From Feifania hominis (lineage in GTDB: Bacteria; Bacillota; Clostridia; Oscillospirales; Feifaniaceae), in NCBI RefSeq assembly GCF_014384765.1, contig NZ_JACRSP010000002.1, positions 186,001-250,000 on the forward strand: a stretch of 64,000 nt of DNA, written 5' to 3'. The translations under genes and the position numbers were made by a program. Positions 1 through 8,738 of this stretch are shown here, piece by piece (the first letter of the stretch is position 1; every line of letters starts with the position of its first letter). The notes beneath the pieces are model-generated. The model saw only the letters and a program-made list of their open reading frames with translations. It was not told the DNA's origin and searched no databases.

Positions 1-3000
1 CCAGGGTTAGCCACCTGAACGGTGACAGTCTCCTGAGAATCGGGATAAAGGGAGACCTGTCCATTTTCATCCAACCCGGAGAGGCTCAGTTCGGGATAAC
101 CTACATCTGTCTTGGTGCGGGCAATCAGCACTTCTCCCTTGATGCTGTTGTTGGGGGCGTAGCCGCGAACGGCTTGAATCTGGTAATAGTAGTCCGTGTA
201 CGGGCTCAGGTTCGTGTCCGCGTAGCTGAACTGCCAGGTGCCGTCGCCCTGCGGCACGCCCTTGTCAAACGGCACAAAGGCCAGGTCATAGCTGCCGGTG
301 CCGTCGGGGAACTCGTAATAGCGGTAAATCTGGAACCCGGCGATGCTCTTGTCGTAGCTCCAGGTGAGGACCACGGTGTCGTCGGTGGTGTGTTCCACAT
401 CCTGCGCAAAATCCGTGGGCAGGCAGGGCGGCATTTCCACATCCGTGACCAGATAGTTGACCACGGGGATGCTCTTCCAGCCCTTGCCGTCATAGTAATC
501 CTGTTCGTAGGCAAAGAGCTTCCAGCTCAGCCCATAGCCGAATTCCTCGGCCTCGGCAGGCATATTCTGCATGGATGCGGTGTAGGTGCTGCCCTCGGTG
601 GTGGTCATGACATAGCCCGCGCCGCCTTCGACACCGGCCTTGACACCTACCACCACGCCACCGGCGCCTGCACCGGCGCTGGTCTCAAGCTCCACCGAGC
701 CGCTGAAGCTGTGGCTTTCCTCGGTGCTCATGTCAATGGATTGGGTCACCGCTATGCCGCCGCCGGTTCCGCTGTACCCTACTGCGGCATAGTCGTCATC
801 CCAGACCAGAGCGTTCTTATAGCCCTCGGCGCTCGTTGGATAGGTGGTGGGATCTCCCAGCGTGTGGGTGAGAATATTGCCCGCGATTTGAGGCAACTCC
901 GCATAATCCCTGGCGATATCCTCGTACTTGTCCAGCTCCATGACCTGCTGGGCTGCAGTATGCGGCGAAGTAATGGTCATGACTTGGCGATCGTAGCCGC
1001 CATTGCCATTCGGAGTATAGGCGTCATAAACATATACTACCACGGGGATGGAATAGAGCACCACGGCGTCGGAGCCTACGGCGGTGGAATATTCAATGGA
1101 CTGCTCCAAGGTGGAGGTCTTCTCAAACTCATAGGTAAAGGCGGCTTTCAGCTCCAAGCTGGCTTCTACGGACGCCACGGTAATACCGAAGACCTTAATA
1201 TCCTGTTCGAAAGAGACATAGGTGCCTGCGGATATGGACGTCGCTGCGGTTACGCCGTCGCCGCTGCTCTTTGTTTTGGCATAGGAAGTAGTTGACTCGG
1301 CGTAATTGCCGGAGAGGTCGTCCCGATTCAACAAATCCTCAAAGTAAGGTGCCGATGCCAGCACCGCCAGCACTTCAGGGTTTGAGTAAGTAAAATAGTG
1401 GTTGCCTGTATATTTCAGATAAGCAGTATCCTTGTCCGTATTGGGAAAGTCGAAGGAAGAGCTGGTGTTGACCTTCTTGTGCTTGATAAAAGATGTTTTG
1501 TCATACTGTACGCCGGGGGAAGACGCGTCTTCACTTACGGCGTCGCCCTCCTGGCCGGCTTCGGCTTTTACCTTCGCCTCCGTGCCCGCCATGACGAAAT
1601 ACGTCTCTCCGCTGATGCCATAGCCGGTTTGTGTGCTCAGGTCAAAGGACTGACTGTAGACTTGTTCCAGATAGTCAGGTAGCAAGTCTTTCAAAGTGAG
1701 ACTCACGGGGATAAAATGCTGCATGGTGCCCAAAGCATCATAGCCTAAGCCAAAGATATCGGCAGAGGCGGCGCCGTACTCCGTGTAAAAGCGGCGGCTT
1801 AGCGAATCAGACCCCAAACTTACTGCATGTTGAAAATCATCCGTCTTATCCAATGCCGCCTTCAGCTCGAGGCCGGCATCGCCGTATTCGAAGTATAGGC
1901 TATCGAAATAGAGGGTGGCAGGCTCGGAAAGCCCATTGGAGATGACAGCTAAGTTGGCAACGGCCAGAGGAGAAGAATAGAAGATATCCTTGTCACTGCC
2001 GCTGCGATTCATGCAGGCATATTCGTAACCGCCCTGCTTATTCCTGGCAAAGAGGTCAAAGTTCTTGTCGGTTACAATGGTAAAGCCGCTGCCGTTAAAC
2101 TTGTAGATGGCGGCATAGCGGGAGTAGATGTTGCCCGCCGCCAAGTCGTTCGCCGACTGGCCGCCCAGCACCAGGCTGTTGGTTCCGACCCCGGTAAGCT
2201 CGCCGAACGCAAAGGCTGCGCGGACGATGCTGTCGCCCTCTGAGCTGACCAGCGGGAAGTTGCGGTAGGAGCTCAGCATGTTATTCGTCCCGCCGAACAG
2301 GACGGCGGCGCGGCCGGAATCGTAGTTGTCGGTTCCGTAGTAGTAGCTGTACGTCAGGGCAAGGTCCTTGATGCCGTCCTCGTTGATGTCCCCTGCCAGC
2401 AGCGATACCATGTTGGGCACATATTTTTTCGAGGCGCCCATCTTGGTGATGTCGTAGTTCCAGGCGATCGTCCAGTTGCCCTCGACATCCTGATACGCGG
2501 TGTCGCTCGCACCGGTCTTTTGCTGGTACTGGTAGACCTCGATGCGGGGCGCGGCGCTGTCGGGAATGTAGACGGCGATTTCGTCGATTCCGTTGCCGTC
2601 AAAGTCGCCGACGGCCATTTGCAGGTAGTTCTGCGCCTGATAGGTGTAGCCGGCCCTGTCCTCCGGGTTTCCGAAGGAGCTGAAGTCCGCAACCAGCGTC
2701 TTGGCGCGGGCGGTGCCGCTCTTGCCGTCGTAGGCGTCCAGAACCTGCAGCTGAAGGCTGCCGGGCATGCCGTCTTCGCTGCGCTTGAGCGAAAGAAGGG
2801 CATACTGCTTTTCCAGGCCCTCGGTGTTGCCGTCAAAGTTGCCCGCCGCCACGGCGGTGGCCACAAAGCCGCCGGCCGTGTTCTTCAGCACGGCACCTTC
2901 AACCAGCACGCCGTCACCGGCGGCAATCGCGGTGTTGGCAACGGCCTGGCTCCTTGCGGCGGCATTGACCTTGGAGTGGCCGTCGGCCATGAACTCGACG

Positions 3001-3338
3001 TAGGTGCCCAGCGCCTTGTCGGCATGGCCGTTGAGAGTCGCCTTCAGGTCGAAATAGGTGCTTTCGGCCCCCTCTTCGCCCGTCAGCTTTTGCTCGGTCA
3101 TGAGCAAAAGCTCGGCGACCGGGTTGACGGTGGTAACGTCTTTGCCGTACGGGTTGGACGTGTCGTTGGCGTCATACCCTTCCGGCGCCACGCTTGTGTC
3201 AATGCCGATTGCCTCAAGGGCATTCATTTCCGACACATCCGCAGCCCCGCCGCCGGGCGCCGCAAGAATGTTCATCGGCAAAAGACCCAGCAGCATGCAG
3301 GCGATCAGCAGCTTTGCTGTCAGTTTTTTTACGCTCAT
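1..3338 (-). CDS. Large secreted FG-GAP repeat / fibronectin type III protein (3' end beyond the window)
   Basis: The reading frame is open from an ATG at 3338 to the window edge, giving at least 1,112 residues, so the C-terminus is missing. An AGGGGAG ribosome binding site lies just upstream. The N-terminus is a signal peptide: MSVKK, then a hydrophobic run ending in ILAAPGGG. Residues of about 140-330 hold FG-GAP (integrin-like beta-propeller) repeats with Ca-binding loops such as GDFDGNGIDEIAVY and GDINEDGIKDLALTY. The middle is beta-rich and glycine-rich, and the last 130 residues before the edge resemble a fibronectin type III domain (VVLTWSYDKSIAGFQIYRYY). This suggests an exported or cell-wall protein that binds ligands or surfaces. 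No catalytic motif or anchor is visible, and the anchor could lie off-window. The long plus-strand frames across it are antisense shadows. Confidence 0.85.
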   Translation of the reverse strand, partial: MSVKKLTAKLLIACMLLGLLPMNILAAPGGGAADVSEMNALEAIGIDTSVAPEGYDANDTSNPYGKDVTTVNPVAELLLMTEQKLTGEEGAESTYFDLKATLNGHADKALGTYVEFMADGHSKVNAAARSQAVANTAIAAGDGVLVEGAVLKNTAGGFVATAVAAGNFDGNTEGLEKQYALLSLKRSEDGMPGSLQLQVLDAYDGKSGTARAKTLVADFSSFGNPEDRAGYTYQAQNYLQMAVGDFDGNGIDEIAVYIPDSAAPRIEVYQYQQKTGASDTAYQDVEGNWTIAWNYDITKMGASKKYVPNMVSLLAGDINEDGIKDLALTYSYYYGTDNYDSGRAAVLFGGTNNMLSSYRNFPLVSSEGDSIVRAAFAFGELTGVGTNSLVLGGQSANDLAAGNIYSRYAAIYKFNGSGFTIVTDKNFDLFARNKQGGYEYACMNRSGSDKDIFYSSPLAVANLAVISNGLSEPATLYFDSLYFEYGDAGLELKAALDKTDDFQHAVSLGSDSLSRRFYTEYGAASADIFGLGYDALGTMQHFIPVSLTLKDLLPDYLEQVYSQSFDLSTQTGYGISGETYFVMAGTEAKVKAEAGQEGDAVSEDASSPGVQYDKTSFIKHKKVNTSSSFDFPNTDKDTAYLKYTGNHYFTYSNPEVLAVLASAPYFEDLLNRDDLSGNYAESTTSYAKTKSSGDGVTAATSISAGTYVSFEQDIKVFGITVASVEASLELKAAFTYEFEKTSTLEQSIEYSTAVGSDAVVLYSIPVVVYVYDAYTPNGNGGYDRQVMTITSPHTAAQQVMELDKYEDIARDYAELPQIAGNILTHTLGDPTTYPTSAEGYKNALVWDDDYAAVGYSGTGGGIAVTQSIDMSTEESHSFSGSVELETSAGAGAGGVVVGVKAGVEGGAGYVMTTTEGSTYTASMQNMPAEAEEFGYGLSWKLFAYEQDYYDGKGWKSIPVVNYLVTDVEMPPCLPTDFAQDVEHTTDDTVVLTWSYDKSIAGFQIYRYYEFPDGTGSYDLAFVPFDKGVPQGDGTWQFSYADTNLSPYTDYYYQIQAVRGYAPNNSIKGEVLIARTKTDVGYPELSLSGLDENGQVSLYPDSQETVTVQVANP

Positions 3339-3412
3339 ACAGAAGTCTCCCCTACTTACAAATTTTCTTGTCCTCTTTTTTACTATAATCTGAAAAGCAT
3401 GGAACTGATATC

Positions 3413-3724
3413 CTACTCGGCATACGAATCGGTTGGCACTACGGTAGTTAGAAGCCACAGCCATGCAATGGATTCAGATAGATGCTCAGTCACATTTCCA
3501 ACCGCATCGTGACCGTCTGATACTGCAGAGATAACATGGTTATTGGACAGAGTCAAACCGCCACATTCGTTCCGGGAAAGGACACAGGCCCCTTTTACCG
3601 CCTCAGCCTCTGTTGTGCAAACGGGCTGATGCATGCCAGCGCTATGGTGGGCAGTGGAGGCAGGATCACAAAGAACTTCAGTTGCGGACTCAATCATCAC
3701 TTTTTCATAGCATTTCCTCCTCAT
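3413..3724 (-). CDS. Doubtful small hypothetical ORF downstream of DUF2442
   Basis: This is a 103-codon frame whose ATG overlaps the stop of the DUF2442 gene by four bases (ATGA). A GGAGGAAA lies just inside the frame rather than before it, so an internal start (a GTG about 8 codons in) is also possible. The composition is not strongly protein-like: there are scattered Cys and His residues, no signal peptide, and only a weakly hydrophobic end (IAWLWLLTTVV). I recognise no family. It may be a real translationally coupled partner, a decayed gene, or chance. Confidence 0.3.
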   Translation of the reverse strand: MRRKCYEKVMIESATEVLCDPASTAHHSAGMHQPVCTTEAEAVKGACVLSRNECGGLTLSNNHVISAVSDGHDAVGNVTEHLSESIAWLWLLTTVVPTDSYAE

Positions 3725-3969
3725 CCGTCCATTTGCATGGAGTCCAGCAGCTCGTTGATGGATGCCCGGACGCGATAGTTACCATCATCCCAGACCACCT
3801 CGCTGTCTTCCAGCCTTGCTGTGCCGAACAATTCCGGTGAAGCCAAGCGTCCAAATCGAATGGCATGAATCCGTTGCCGCATGTCCACGATGGCCTCGCT
3901 GCCATTGAGAAAACACAGCTTCAACCGATACTCAGGTAGCACCTGCAATGTTACTCCTATGGAATTCAT
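3721..3969 (-). CDS. DUF2442 domain protein
   Basis: This 82-residue protein starts at an ATG behind GGGAGGCGATTAG. The sequence follows the DUF2442 pattern: a short beta hairpin (YRLKLCFLNGSEAIVDM), a conserved F..L....LF segment (IRFGRLASPELFGTARL) and a VVWDDGNYRV strand. DUF2442 proteins are small, often encoded beside DUF4160 proteins, and have been compared with the NE0471 fold and with toxin-antitoxin-like modules. No DUF4160 gene is present here; the downstream frame does not resemble it. The function is unknown. Confidence 0.75.
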   Translation of the reverse strand: MNSIGVTLQVLPEYRLKLCFLNGSEAIVDMRQRIHAIRFGRLASPELFGTARLEDSEVVWDDGNYRVRASINELLDSMQMDG

Positions 3970-4008
3970 CTAATCGCCTCCCTTGTGCATAAATAACGGC
4001 ATAAAATA

Positions 4009-4053
4009 ACAGCATGGGATTTCTGCTTTTATCATACAGAAATTCCATGCTGT
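4009..4053 (-). terminator. Hairpin terminator after the LuxR-family gene
   Basis: The 17-bp arms at 4009-4025 and 4037-4053 pair with a single G-T wobble around an 11-nt loop. On the minus strand the stem is followed by an A/T-rich TATTTTAT run. It lies about 30 bp after the stop of the regulator at 4086. Confidence 0.6.
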
Positions 4054-4085
4054 CCGCCTCCCCCGAAAGGGGGATTTTTGAGGGA

Positions 4086-6539
4086 CTATTTCAGCAGATC
4101 CACCAGTTTGCTTCGGCGGTCGATGCTGGTCTTGTTGAAAATGCTTCGGATGTGACTCTTGACCGTCTCCTCGGAGATGAAGAGCCTTGCGGCGATCTCC
4201 TTGTTCCGCAGACCCTCCGCCGCCAACTGGGCCACCTCCCGCTCCCGGTCGCTGAGCTCTCCCATCTGATCTGGATGCTTTTCCAGCATGGCGAAGATCC
4301 GGCTCTCCTCCGCTTTGGTATAGTGGATCTCCAACGCCTTGATCTCCACAATGGCCCGCTCATGCTTCTTCCGAATGGAGGGGAGCAGGAACAGGACGGA
4401 AAGATATTTTCGGAAGCAGGCCAGGAAGGTAAAGTTCCGATCCTCCTCCGCCAGCGTCAGAGACTGCTCCAGATAGTCCGCCGCCTTTGGGATCGACCCG
4501 ATGGCCAGGTAGCACAGGGCCAGTCCCACGTACATAAAGTTGCGGGTGGACAGGGAGATGAGGCGGCTGTCCAGTTGGAGGGACGCCTCCACACTGGCAA
4601 TGGCCCGCTTGTACTCCTTTCGCAGGATCAGGTCGGTGATGCGGTTGGTCTTTGCCATAAAATTGGTAAAGGTCAGGTCGTCCAGCATATCCGACGCCCC
4701 CCTGGCCCACACCGCGGAGCGGTCCGGCTCCATCATCAGACCCAAAAGATATGTACGCACTGTTTCTGCCATCTGGGTGTTGATGGCGGTATGCTGGAGA
4801 AACGGATAGGCCAGCGCCTTGGTTTCCAAATACTCGATGGCTTTTTGCAGGGAGATCATATCCGACTGATAGATGGCGTTGATCCCCAGCAGCAACGCCG
4901 CGCCGTAGGTGACCGTGGCGCTCTGCCACCGCTCGGACAGCAGGGCCGCGCGGTGGGCATAGATGTCCGATTCGTCGAAGCGTCCCTGCACGCTGAGGGC
5001 CTCGCCAAGATACAGCTCATAGGCCCCGGCCCCATGGTGATTAGTCAGTCGATCATAGACCTCCAGCATCTCCCGCAGTTCCTCCGCCGTCTCCATCATT
5101 TTTCCCGGTGTACGGTAAAACAGATACCACATGGAAGTGGTGCCAAACAGATAGGGCTCCTTCGGCGTGAACAGGGCGGAAGGGGCACTCATCAACTGCT
5201 CCGCCGCCAGATACCGGGCTTTCATTGCGGGAATGTTAGGAAATTCCCGGAATGCGGACACCATGTACCATTCGCCCATCAGTTGGGGGTCGCCGCTCTC
5301 CTCAAGGATGTCCCGACTCTGCTCCAGGGCGGCCTCGAAGCCGTCAAAATCCACACCCGCAAACAGCGCCAGACACAGCCGCAGCATAGATATGGGATGG
5401 CGGGAAAGAACGGCACGGGAACATCGGGAGAGAACCGTCTGCGCAAGCTCGGTATAGCTGAGGGCACCAAAGGTTTCATTCAGCAGTCCAACCAGTTGAC
5501 AAGAAAGTAACTTCTCATCATTGTCTGCTCGGAAAAAACATTCCACGGCTTTTGAGGTGTTGTTTGCCTCATGATAGATCTCTCCAGCAGCGCTATAAAC
5601 CTGCCCACGAAAATCCTGCGGCATCTCCGCTAACATTCGCAGGAGAAAATTACGCAGCAGTTCATGGGGATACCCGGCACGGGTACGACGGTCGTGGAGC
5701 AGAAGTGGAATGCGCACAAGGAGATTGTATAGCTCTGCCTCCTGATTGGGGGCAATCTGAGACAGCTGTTCCTCCCGAATACAGTCAAATACAGATACTC
5801 TCAGAATCAGTTCCTGTTCCTCTCGGGAAATCTTTCGCCAGAAAAACTCTTGGAGGAGTCCATCTATATCCCGAAATTCCGGTAAAGCACTGCCATTCTC
5901 ACGCAAGTTTTCAAAATACAGAGATACCGCAGCGGCCCAACCCTCGGTATTCCGATAAATAACCTCCGCCTGCTGCCTGGAAAGTTCCAGCCCAAGCTGC
6001 CGGCCGTACTCCGAAATATCTCTGCGACTGAGAAGCAATTCGCGGGAGGCAAGACGGTAGATGCCAGCCGTGTTTTCAAACACCGCCCGCAGACTCCCAA
6101 AGTTTTGGGAAATCAGTATCATATGTAGTCCGTCCCGCTCCCGATCTGCCATGGCTCGCAGGAGTGGCAACGGCCAGTTATCTCCGATCATCTGGAAGTT
6201 GTCGAGAATCAAGTAGCAGGGCTCCGGAACAGAGATTTCGGAGAGAATATCCGCAGCTTCGCCCACATTGCTGCGGTTCAAAAATCCTAACTGACGTAGG
6301 GACTCGCCGGCCGCCTTATTCAGCCGGCTAATCTGTTGGACAAACCAGTCCAGACTACTGTCTTGCTGGAAGCTCACCGCCGTAAACCAATGGACCTGTT
6401 CAGAGGGAATATCCCGCATGGCCCAGCGGACCGCGGTGGTCTTGCCATATCCCGCTGGCGCTTCCAGCATAGAGAGGCCGCACTGATGCAGCCGGGAGAG
6501 CTTTTCGGTAATTTCTTCCGAAAAATAGAGTTGCTCCAT
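4086..6539 (-). CDS. LuxR-family transcriptional regulator with MalT-like ATPase core (LAL type)
   Basis: This 817-residue protein has the size and layout of large ATP-binding LuxR (LAL/MalT) activators. An N-terminal P-loop (APAGYGKTT, residues 27-35) is followed by a Walker-B-like CYLILDNFQ (108-116), then winged-helix and long alpha-helical TPR-like regions. A C-terminal LuxR/GerE helix-turn-helix begins at LSDREREVAQLAAEG and continues through NKEIAARLFISEETVKSH. In this family the ATPase/TPR part senses an inducer and licenses promoter binding by the HTH. The target here is unknown; the neighbouring secreted protein is one candidate. It has its own promoter upstream. Its codon and base use look less GC-rich than the window average by eye. 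Confidence 0.9.
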   Translation of the reverse strand: MEQLYFSEEITEKLSRLHQCGLSMLEAPAGYGKTTAVRWAMRDIPSEQVHWFTAVSFQQDSSLDWFVQQISRLNKAAGESLRQLGFLNRSNVGEAADILSEISVPEPCYLILDNFQMIGDNWPLPLLRAMADRERDGLHMILISQNFGSLRAVFENTAGIYRLASRELLLSRRDISEYGRQLGLELSRQQAEVIYRNTEGWAAAVSLYFENLRENGSALPEFRDIDGLLQEFFWRKISREEQELILRVSVFDCIREEQLSQIAPNQEAELYNLLVRIPLLLHDRRTRAGYPHELLRNFLLRMLAEMPQDFRGQVYSAAGEIYHEANNTSKAVECFFRADNDEKLLSCQLVGLLNETFGALSYTELAQTVLSRCSRAVLSRHPISMLRLCLALFAGVDFDGFEAALEQSRDILEESGDPQLMGEWYMVSAFREFPNIPAMKARYLAAEQLMSAPSALFTPKEPYLFGTTSMWYLFYRTPGKMMETAEELREMLEVYDRLTNHHGAGAYELYLGEALSVQGRFDESDIYAHRAALLSERWQSATVTYGAALLLGINAIYQSDMISLQKAIEYLETKALAYPFLQHTAINTQMAETVRTYLLGLMMEPDRSAVWARGASDMLDDLTFTNFMAKTNRITDLILRKEYKRAIASVEASLQLDSRLISLSTRNFMYVGLALCYLAIGSIPKAADYLEQSLTLAEEDRNFTFLACFRKYLSVLFLLPSIRKKHERAIVEIKALEIHYTKAEESRIFAMLEKHPDQMGELSDREREVAQLAAEGLRNKEIAARLFISEETVKSHIRSIFNKTSIDRRSKLVDLLK

Positions 6540-6566
6540 CCAATCACCCCATTTCTTCCCAGTTTC

Positions 6567-6595
6567 ATTATAAAAGAATGAATCCTGTTTGTCAC
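6567..6595 (-). promoter_or_regulatory. Sigma-A promoter of the LuxR-family gene
   Basis: Read on the minus strand, GTGACA (6595-6590) and a perfect TATAAT (6572-6567) are separated by 17 bp. The promoter lies about 30 bp before the ATG at 6539. Confidence 0.6.
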
Positions 6596-6705
6596 TCCCT
6601 TGAATGGGTGATTTTTAGGAGTAGCAATTACAGCAAGCCGGTTTCAGTTGTAAAACGGCCTGAAATACGACGAAATGCCCCCAACCCATTCGGAAGAGGG
6701 AAATT

Positions 6706-7032
6706 TCAAAAGTGGTACGACAGATAGCCGTTGAATTCCACCAGCAGCTTATACGGATCATTCAGGCTCATTGCTTTCAGTGGAGGCACCTGCTCCATCT
6801 GATTCATGTAGGTCCAGACCTCCATAGCAATGTGGCCGGCCCGAAAGCACAGGTCCAATACGCCGGAGGTGTCCAGATGCTCCTTGTAGATTCGGGCCAC
6901 CCCTCCGTCGGTTAGGGCACCGACTTCCTGCCCGTCAAGTCTGAGGGGGAGCGTATCATTTTGGAGCGGACCTGCATCAATGCCTTCTTGTGTCAGTCTG
7001 TAGGAAAGTTCGTTGAAAAATCTTTCGTTCAT
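6706..7032 (-). CDS. Hypothetical protein, 108 aa
   Basis: This soluble, mixed alpha/beta protein starts at an ATG preceded by AGCAGGAT. It begins with MNERFFNELSYRLTQEGI and contains a strand-turn-strand around LPLRLDGQEVGALTDGGVARIY. There is no signal peptide or membrane segment. The sequence is well-behaved protein (regular helices, balanced composition), so I believe it is real, but I do not recognise the family with certainty. It sits between the LuxR-family gene and tRNA-Pro, with a hairpin on its upstream side. Confidence 0.65.
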   Translation of the reverse strand: MNERFFNELSYRLTQEGIDAGPLQNDTLPLRLDGQEVGALTDGGVARIYKEHLDTSGVLDLCFRAGHIAMEVWTYMNQMEQVPPLKAMSLNDPYKLLVEFNGYLSYHF

Positions 7033-7068
7033 ATCCTGCTCAACCTTTCTTTGCTTGAAATAAAAAAG

Positions 7069-7097
7069 GCCAGGATTTCTGAAGCGAAAGCCTGGCC
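7069..7097 (-). terminator. Terminator-like hairpin upstream of the 108-aa gene
   Basis: GGCCAGG and CCTGGCC arms flank a short loop. On the minus strand a run of six T follows. It would stop read-through from the tRNA region into the 108-aa gene. Confidence 0.55.
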
Positions 7098-7176
7098 CTT
7101 AATCACTGCATTCAGTTTTTAAATGACCGTGCCTCTGTGCAGGCACACGGAGGCTGATCGCCCCCTGAAAAAAGAA

Positions 7177-7209
7177 GAGGCCGAGATTTCTTTTCGAAAT
7201 CTCGGCCTC
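7177..7209 (-). terminator. Intrinsic terminator downstream of tRNA-Pro
   Basis: A perfect 14-bp stem (7177-7190 with 7196-7209) has a 5-nt loop and is followed on the minus strand by TTCTTTTTTC. It is the first strong terminator after tRNA-Pro. Confidence 0.8.
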
Positions 7210-7376
7210 TCATTGGACTGATTTATCTGGTTCTACGCGGGTTTGAGTCGGGCCAGTTTGTGGCCCGTCCCGCAAAATATCCAAATTTCAAGACCCTTTT
7301 GCATTTAAGCAAAAGGGCCTTGTGGGGCTTGAAAACACTCGCTTTTTGAGCAAATAGCTTTTTTACCCTATACTTT

Positions 7377-7453
7377 TGGTCGGAGTGGGGAGAGTCGAAC
7401 TCCCGGCCTCTTGAACCCCATTCAAGCACGCTACCAAACTGCGCTACACCCCG
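7377..7453 (-). tRNA. tRNA-Pro (anticodon GGG), CCA encoded
   Basis: Read on the minus strand, the acceptor arm CGGGGTG pairs with CACTCCG. A GCGC/GCGT D stem, a CTTGA/TCAAG anticodon stem and a GGGAG/CTCCC T stem with TTCGACT loop follow. The anticodon loop ATGGGGT gives T33, anticodon GGG and G37, as in proline tRNAs. The discriminator A and CCA (7380-7377) are encoded. About 170 nt separate the 3' end from the terminator at 7177-7209. Confidence 0.93.
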
Positions 7454-7466
7454 ATTTGCGAAAATT

Positions 7467-7495
7467 AGTATAACACACCTAGCTTCGCTTTGCAA
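7467..7495 (-). promoter_or_regulatory. Promoter of tRNA-Pro
   Basis: On the minus strand TTGCAA (7495-7490) and TATACT (7472-7467) are 17 bp apart. The -10 ends 13 bp before the tRNA 5' end. Confidence 0.7.
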
Positions 7496-7691
7496 CCCCC
7501 CGGTTGCTTCTCGACAAAAAGTACGGCTACCGCACGAGATCGCATTCGTATTCATGCGGCTGCCAAGCCGGCAGCAATCCGGATTTTCGTCTGTTTTATG
7601 GAGACCCTCGACCGGTAGAGAAATGTTGTCGACACTGCCAAATTGTGATACCATATATTAAATTCACCAAACCGAAAGTGGGGGGACTGCC

Positions 7692-8231
7692 ATGTACTAC
7701 AGCGCGCAATTGCCGTCGCCCGTTGGGCCGCTTACTCTCGTGGGGGACGGCGACAGCCTCGCGGGGCTCTGGATCGAGGGGCAAAAATACTTTCAGGCCA
7801 CCCTGCGTACTGCGCCGCAGCGGCGCGATGATCTGCCCCTGTTTCGGCAGGTCAAAGAGTGGCTTGAGCGTTACTTTTCCGGCAAAAAGCCTGCAGTATC
7901 GGAGCTGCCGTTGAACCCCGCCGGAAGCGAATTTCGTCGGGAGGTCTGGAAGCTTCTCTGCGAGATTCCCTACGGCGAGTTGACCACTTACGGCGAAATC
8001 GCAAAAAAACTCGCCGCCAAACAGGGCCGTCCGAGCATGTCGGGCCAGGCCGTGGGCGGCGCTGTGGCCCACAACCCCATTTCCATCATCATCCCCTGTC
8101 ATCGGGTTGTCGGCTCTAACGGCAGCCTGACGGGGTATGCCGGCGGCATTGATAATAAGATCAGACTGCTCGAGCTTGAGGGCGTCGATCTCTCCCGGCT
8201 GAGCGTGCCCAAAAAGGGTACCGCGCTGTAA
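7692..8231 (+). CDS. ogt: Methylated-DNA--protein-cysteine S-methyltransferase
   Basis: This 179-residue suicide DNA-repair enzyme moves the alkyl group of O6-alkylguanine to its own cysteine. The acceptor is in the hallmark PCHRV motif (Cys136), preceded by the helix-turn-helix segment IPYGELTTYGEIAKKL and the conserved VGGAVAHNPISIIIPCHRV. An N-terminal ribonuclease-like domain (YYSAQLPSPVGPLTLVGDGDSLAGLW) is typical of Ogt/MGMT. The length fits the family. GGGGGG six bases before the ATG is the ribosome binding site. It is a single gene with a shared terminator downstream. Confidence 0.95.
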   Translation: MYYSAQLPSPVGPLTLVGDGDSLAGLWIEGQKYFQATLRTAPQRRDDLPLFRQVKEWLERYFSGKKPAVSELPLNPAGSEFRREVWKLLCEIPYGELTTYGEIAKKLAAKQGRPSMSGQAVGGAVAHNPISIIIPCHRVVGSNGSLTGYAGGIDNKIRLLELEGVDLSRLSVPKKGTAL

Positions 8232-8246
8232 ATTCCATCCATCAAA

Positions 8247-8276
8247 AAGAGCGGCGCCCCGCGGGGCGCCGCTCTT
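8247..8276. terminator. Bidirectional terminator between ogt and the C_GCAxxG_C_C gene
   Basis: A long GC-rich palindrome (AGAGCGGCGCCCC and its complement) has an A-run on its left side, giving a T-run for minus-strand transcripts. It lies between two convergent stops. Confidence 0.8.
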
Positions 8277-8279
8277 GCG

Positions 8280-8726
8280 TCATTGTTTCTGCTCGTTCAA
8301 AAGCTGCTCGCACAGCAGCGCCGCGTCACCGATGAAGCCCGGGCAGCGCCCTTTCATCAGGCCGCTGCTCTGCGCCTCGGCGAGCACCTCGGGCGTGGAG
8401 ATGTCGACGCCCAGCAGCTCACGGCAGGTCAGCGCCGGATGGCTCTTTAAAAACCGGCGGTGAAACTCGCGGGTGAGCTCGGCAATCTTTCCCTTGGCCG
8501 CCGCGTCACCCTCGGTGTTATAGGGATGCGTCAGGCCGATGGCCATGATCGCACCGCTGACCGCGCCGCAGACGTCGCCGTGGCGCAGCCCGCCGCCAAA
8601 GCCGCCCGCAACAGCAAGCGCCGTGCGCTCGTCAAGCCCGGTCTCAGCGCAGAAGCTCGCAAGTACGGCCTGCGCGCAGTTGAACCCCCGTTCGTGGTAG
8701 CTGTTTGCCAATTTGTCTCTTGTCAT
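8280..8726 (-). CDS. C_GCAxxG_C_C family putative redox protein
   Basis: The protein has about 148 residues from the ATG at 8726, chosen because GGGGG lies 8 bases upstream; a TTG at 8732 is possible. The family signature is visible: FNCAQAVLASF, then GGGLRHGDVCGAVSGAIMAIG, with further cysteines (TCRELLG, GRCPGF, LLCEQLL). Family members carry conserved cysteines thought to be redox active or metal binding, often encoded near electron-transfer proteins in anaerobes. The biochemical role is not established. The radical-SAM pair lies immediately upstream on the same strand. Confidence 0.85.
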   Translation of the reverse strand: MTRDKLANSYHERGFNCAQAVLASFCAETGLDERTALAVAGGFGGGLRHGDVCGAVSGAIMAIGLTHPYNTEGDAAAKGKIAELTREFHRRFLKSHPALTCRELLGVDISTPEVLAEAQSSGLMKGRCPGFIGDAALLCEQLLNEQKQ

Positions 8727-8738
8727 ACTCAAATCCCC

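Noticed and set aside
174..1295. 373-codon plus-strand frame over the secreted FG-GAP/fibronectin gene
   Set aside because: It lies wholly antisense to a coherent minus-strand protein with signal peptide and domains; the composition is typical of a GC-rich shadow frame.
4014..5510. 498-codon plus-strand frame antisense to the LuxR-family gene
   Set aside because: No ribosome binding site and no domain; the minus strand carries a P-loop and HTH in one frame.
7223..7654. 143-codon frame crossing tRNA-Pro
   Set aside because: It contains the whole tRNA and terminator hairpins; the apparent protein is translated tRNA.
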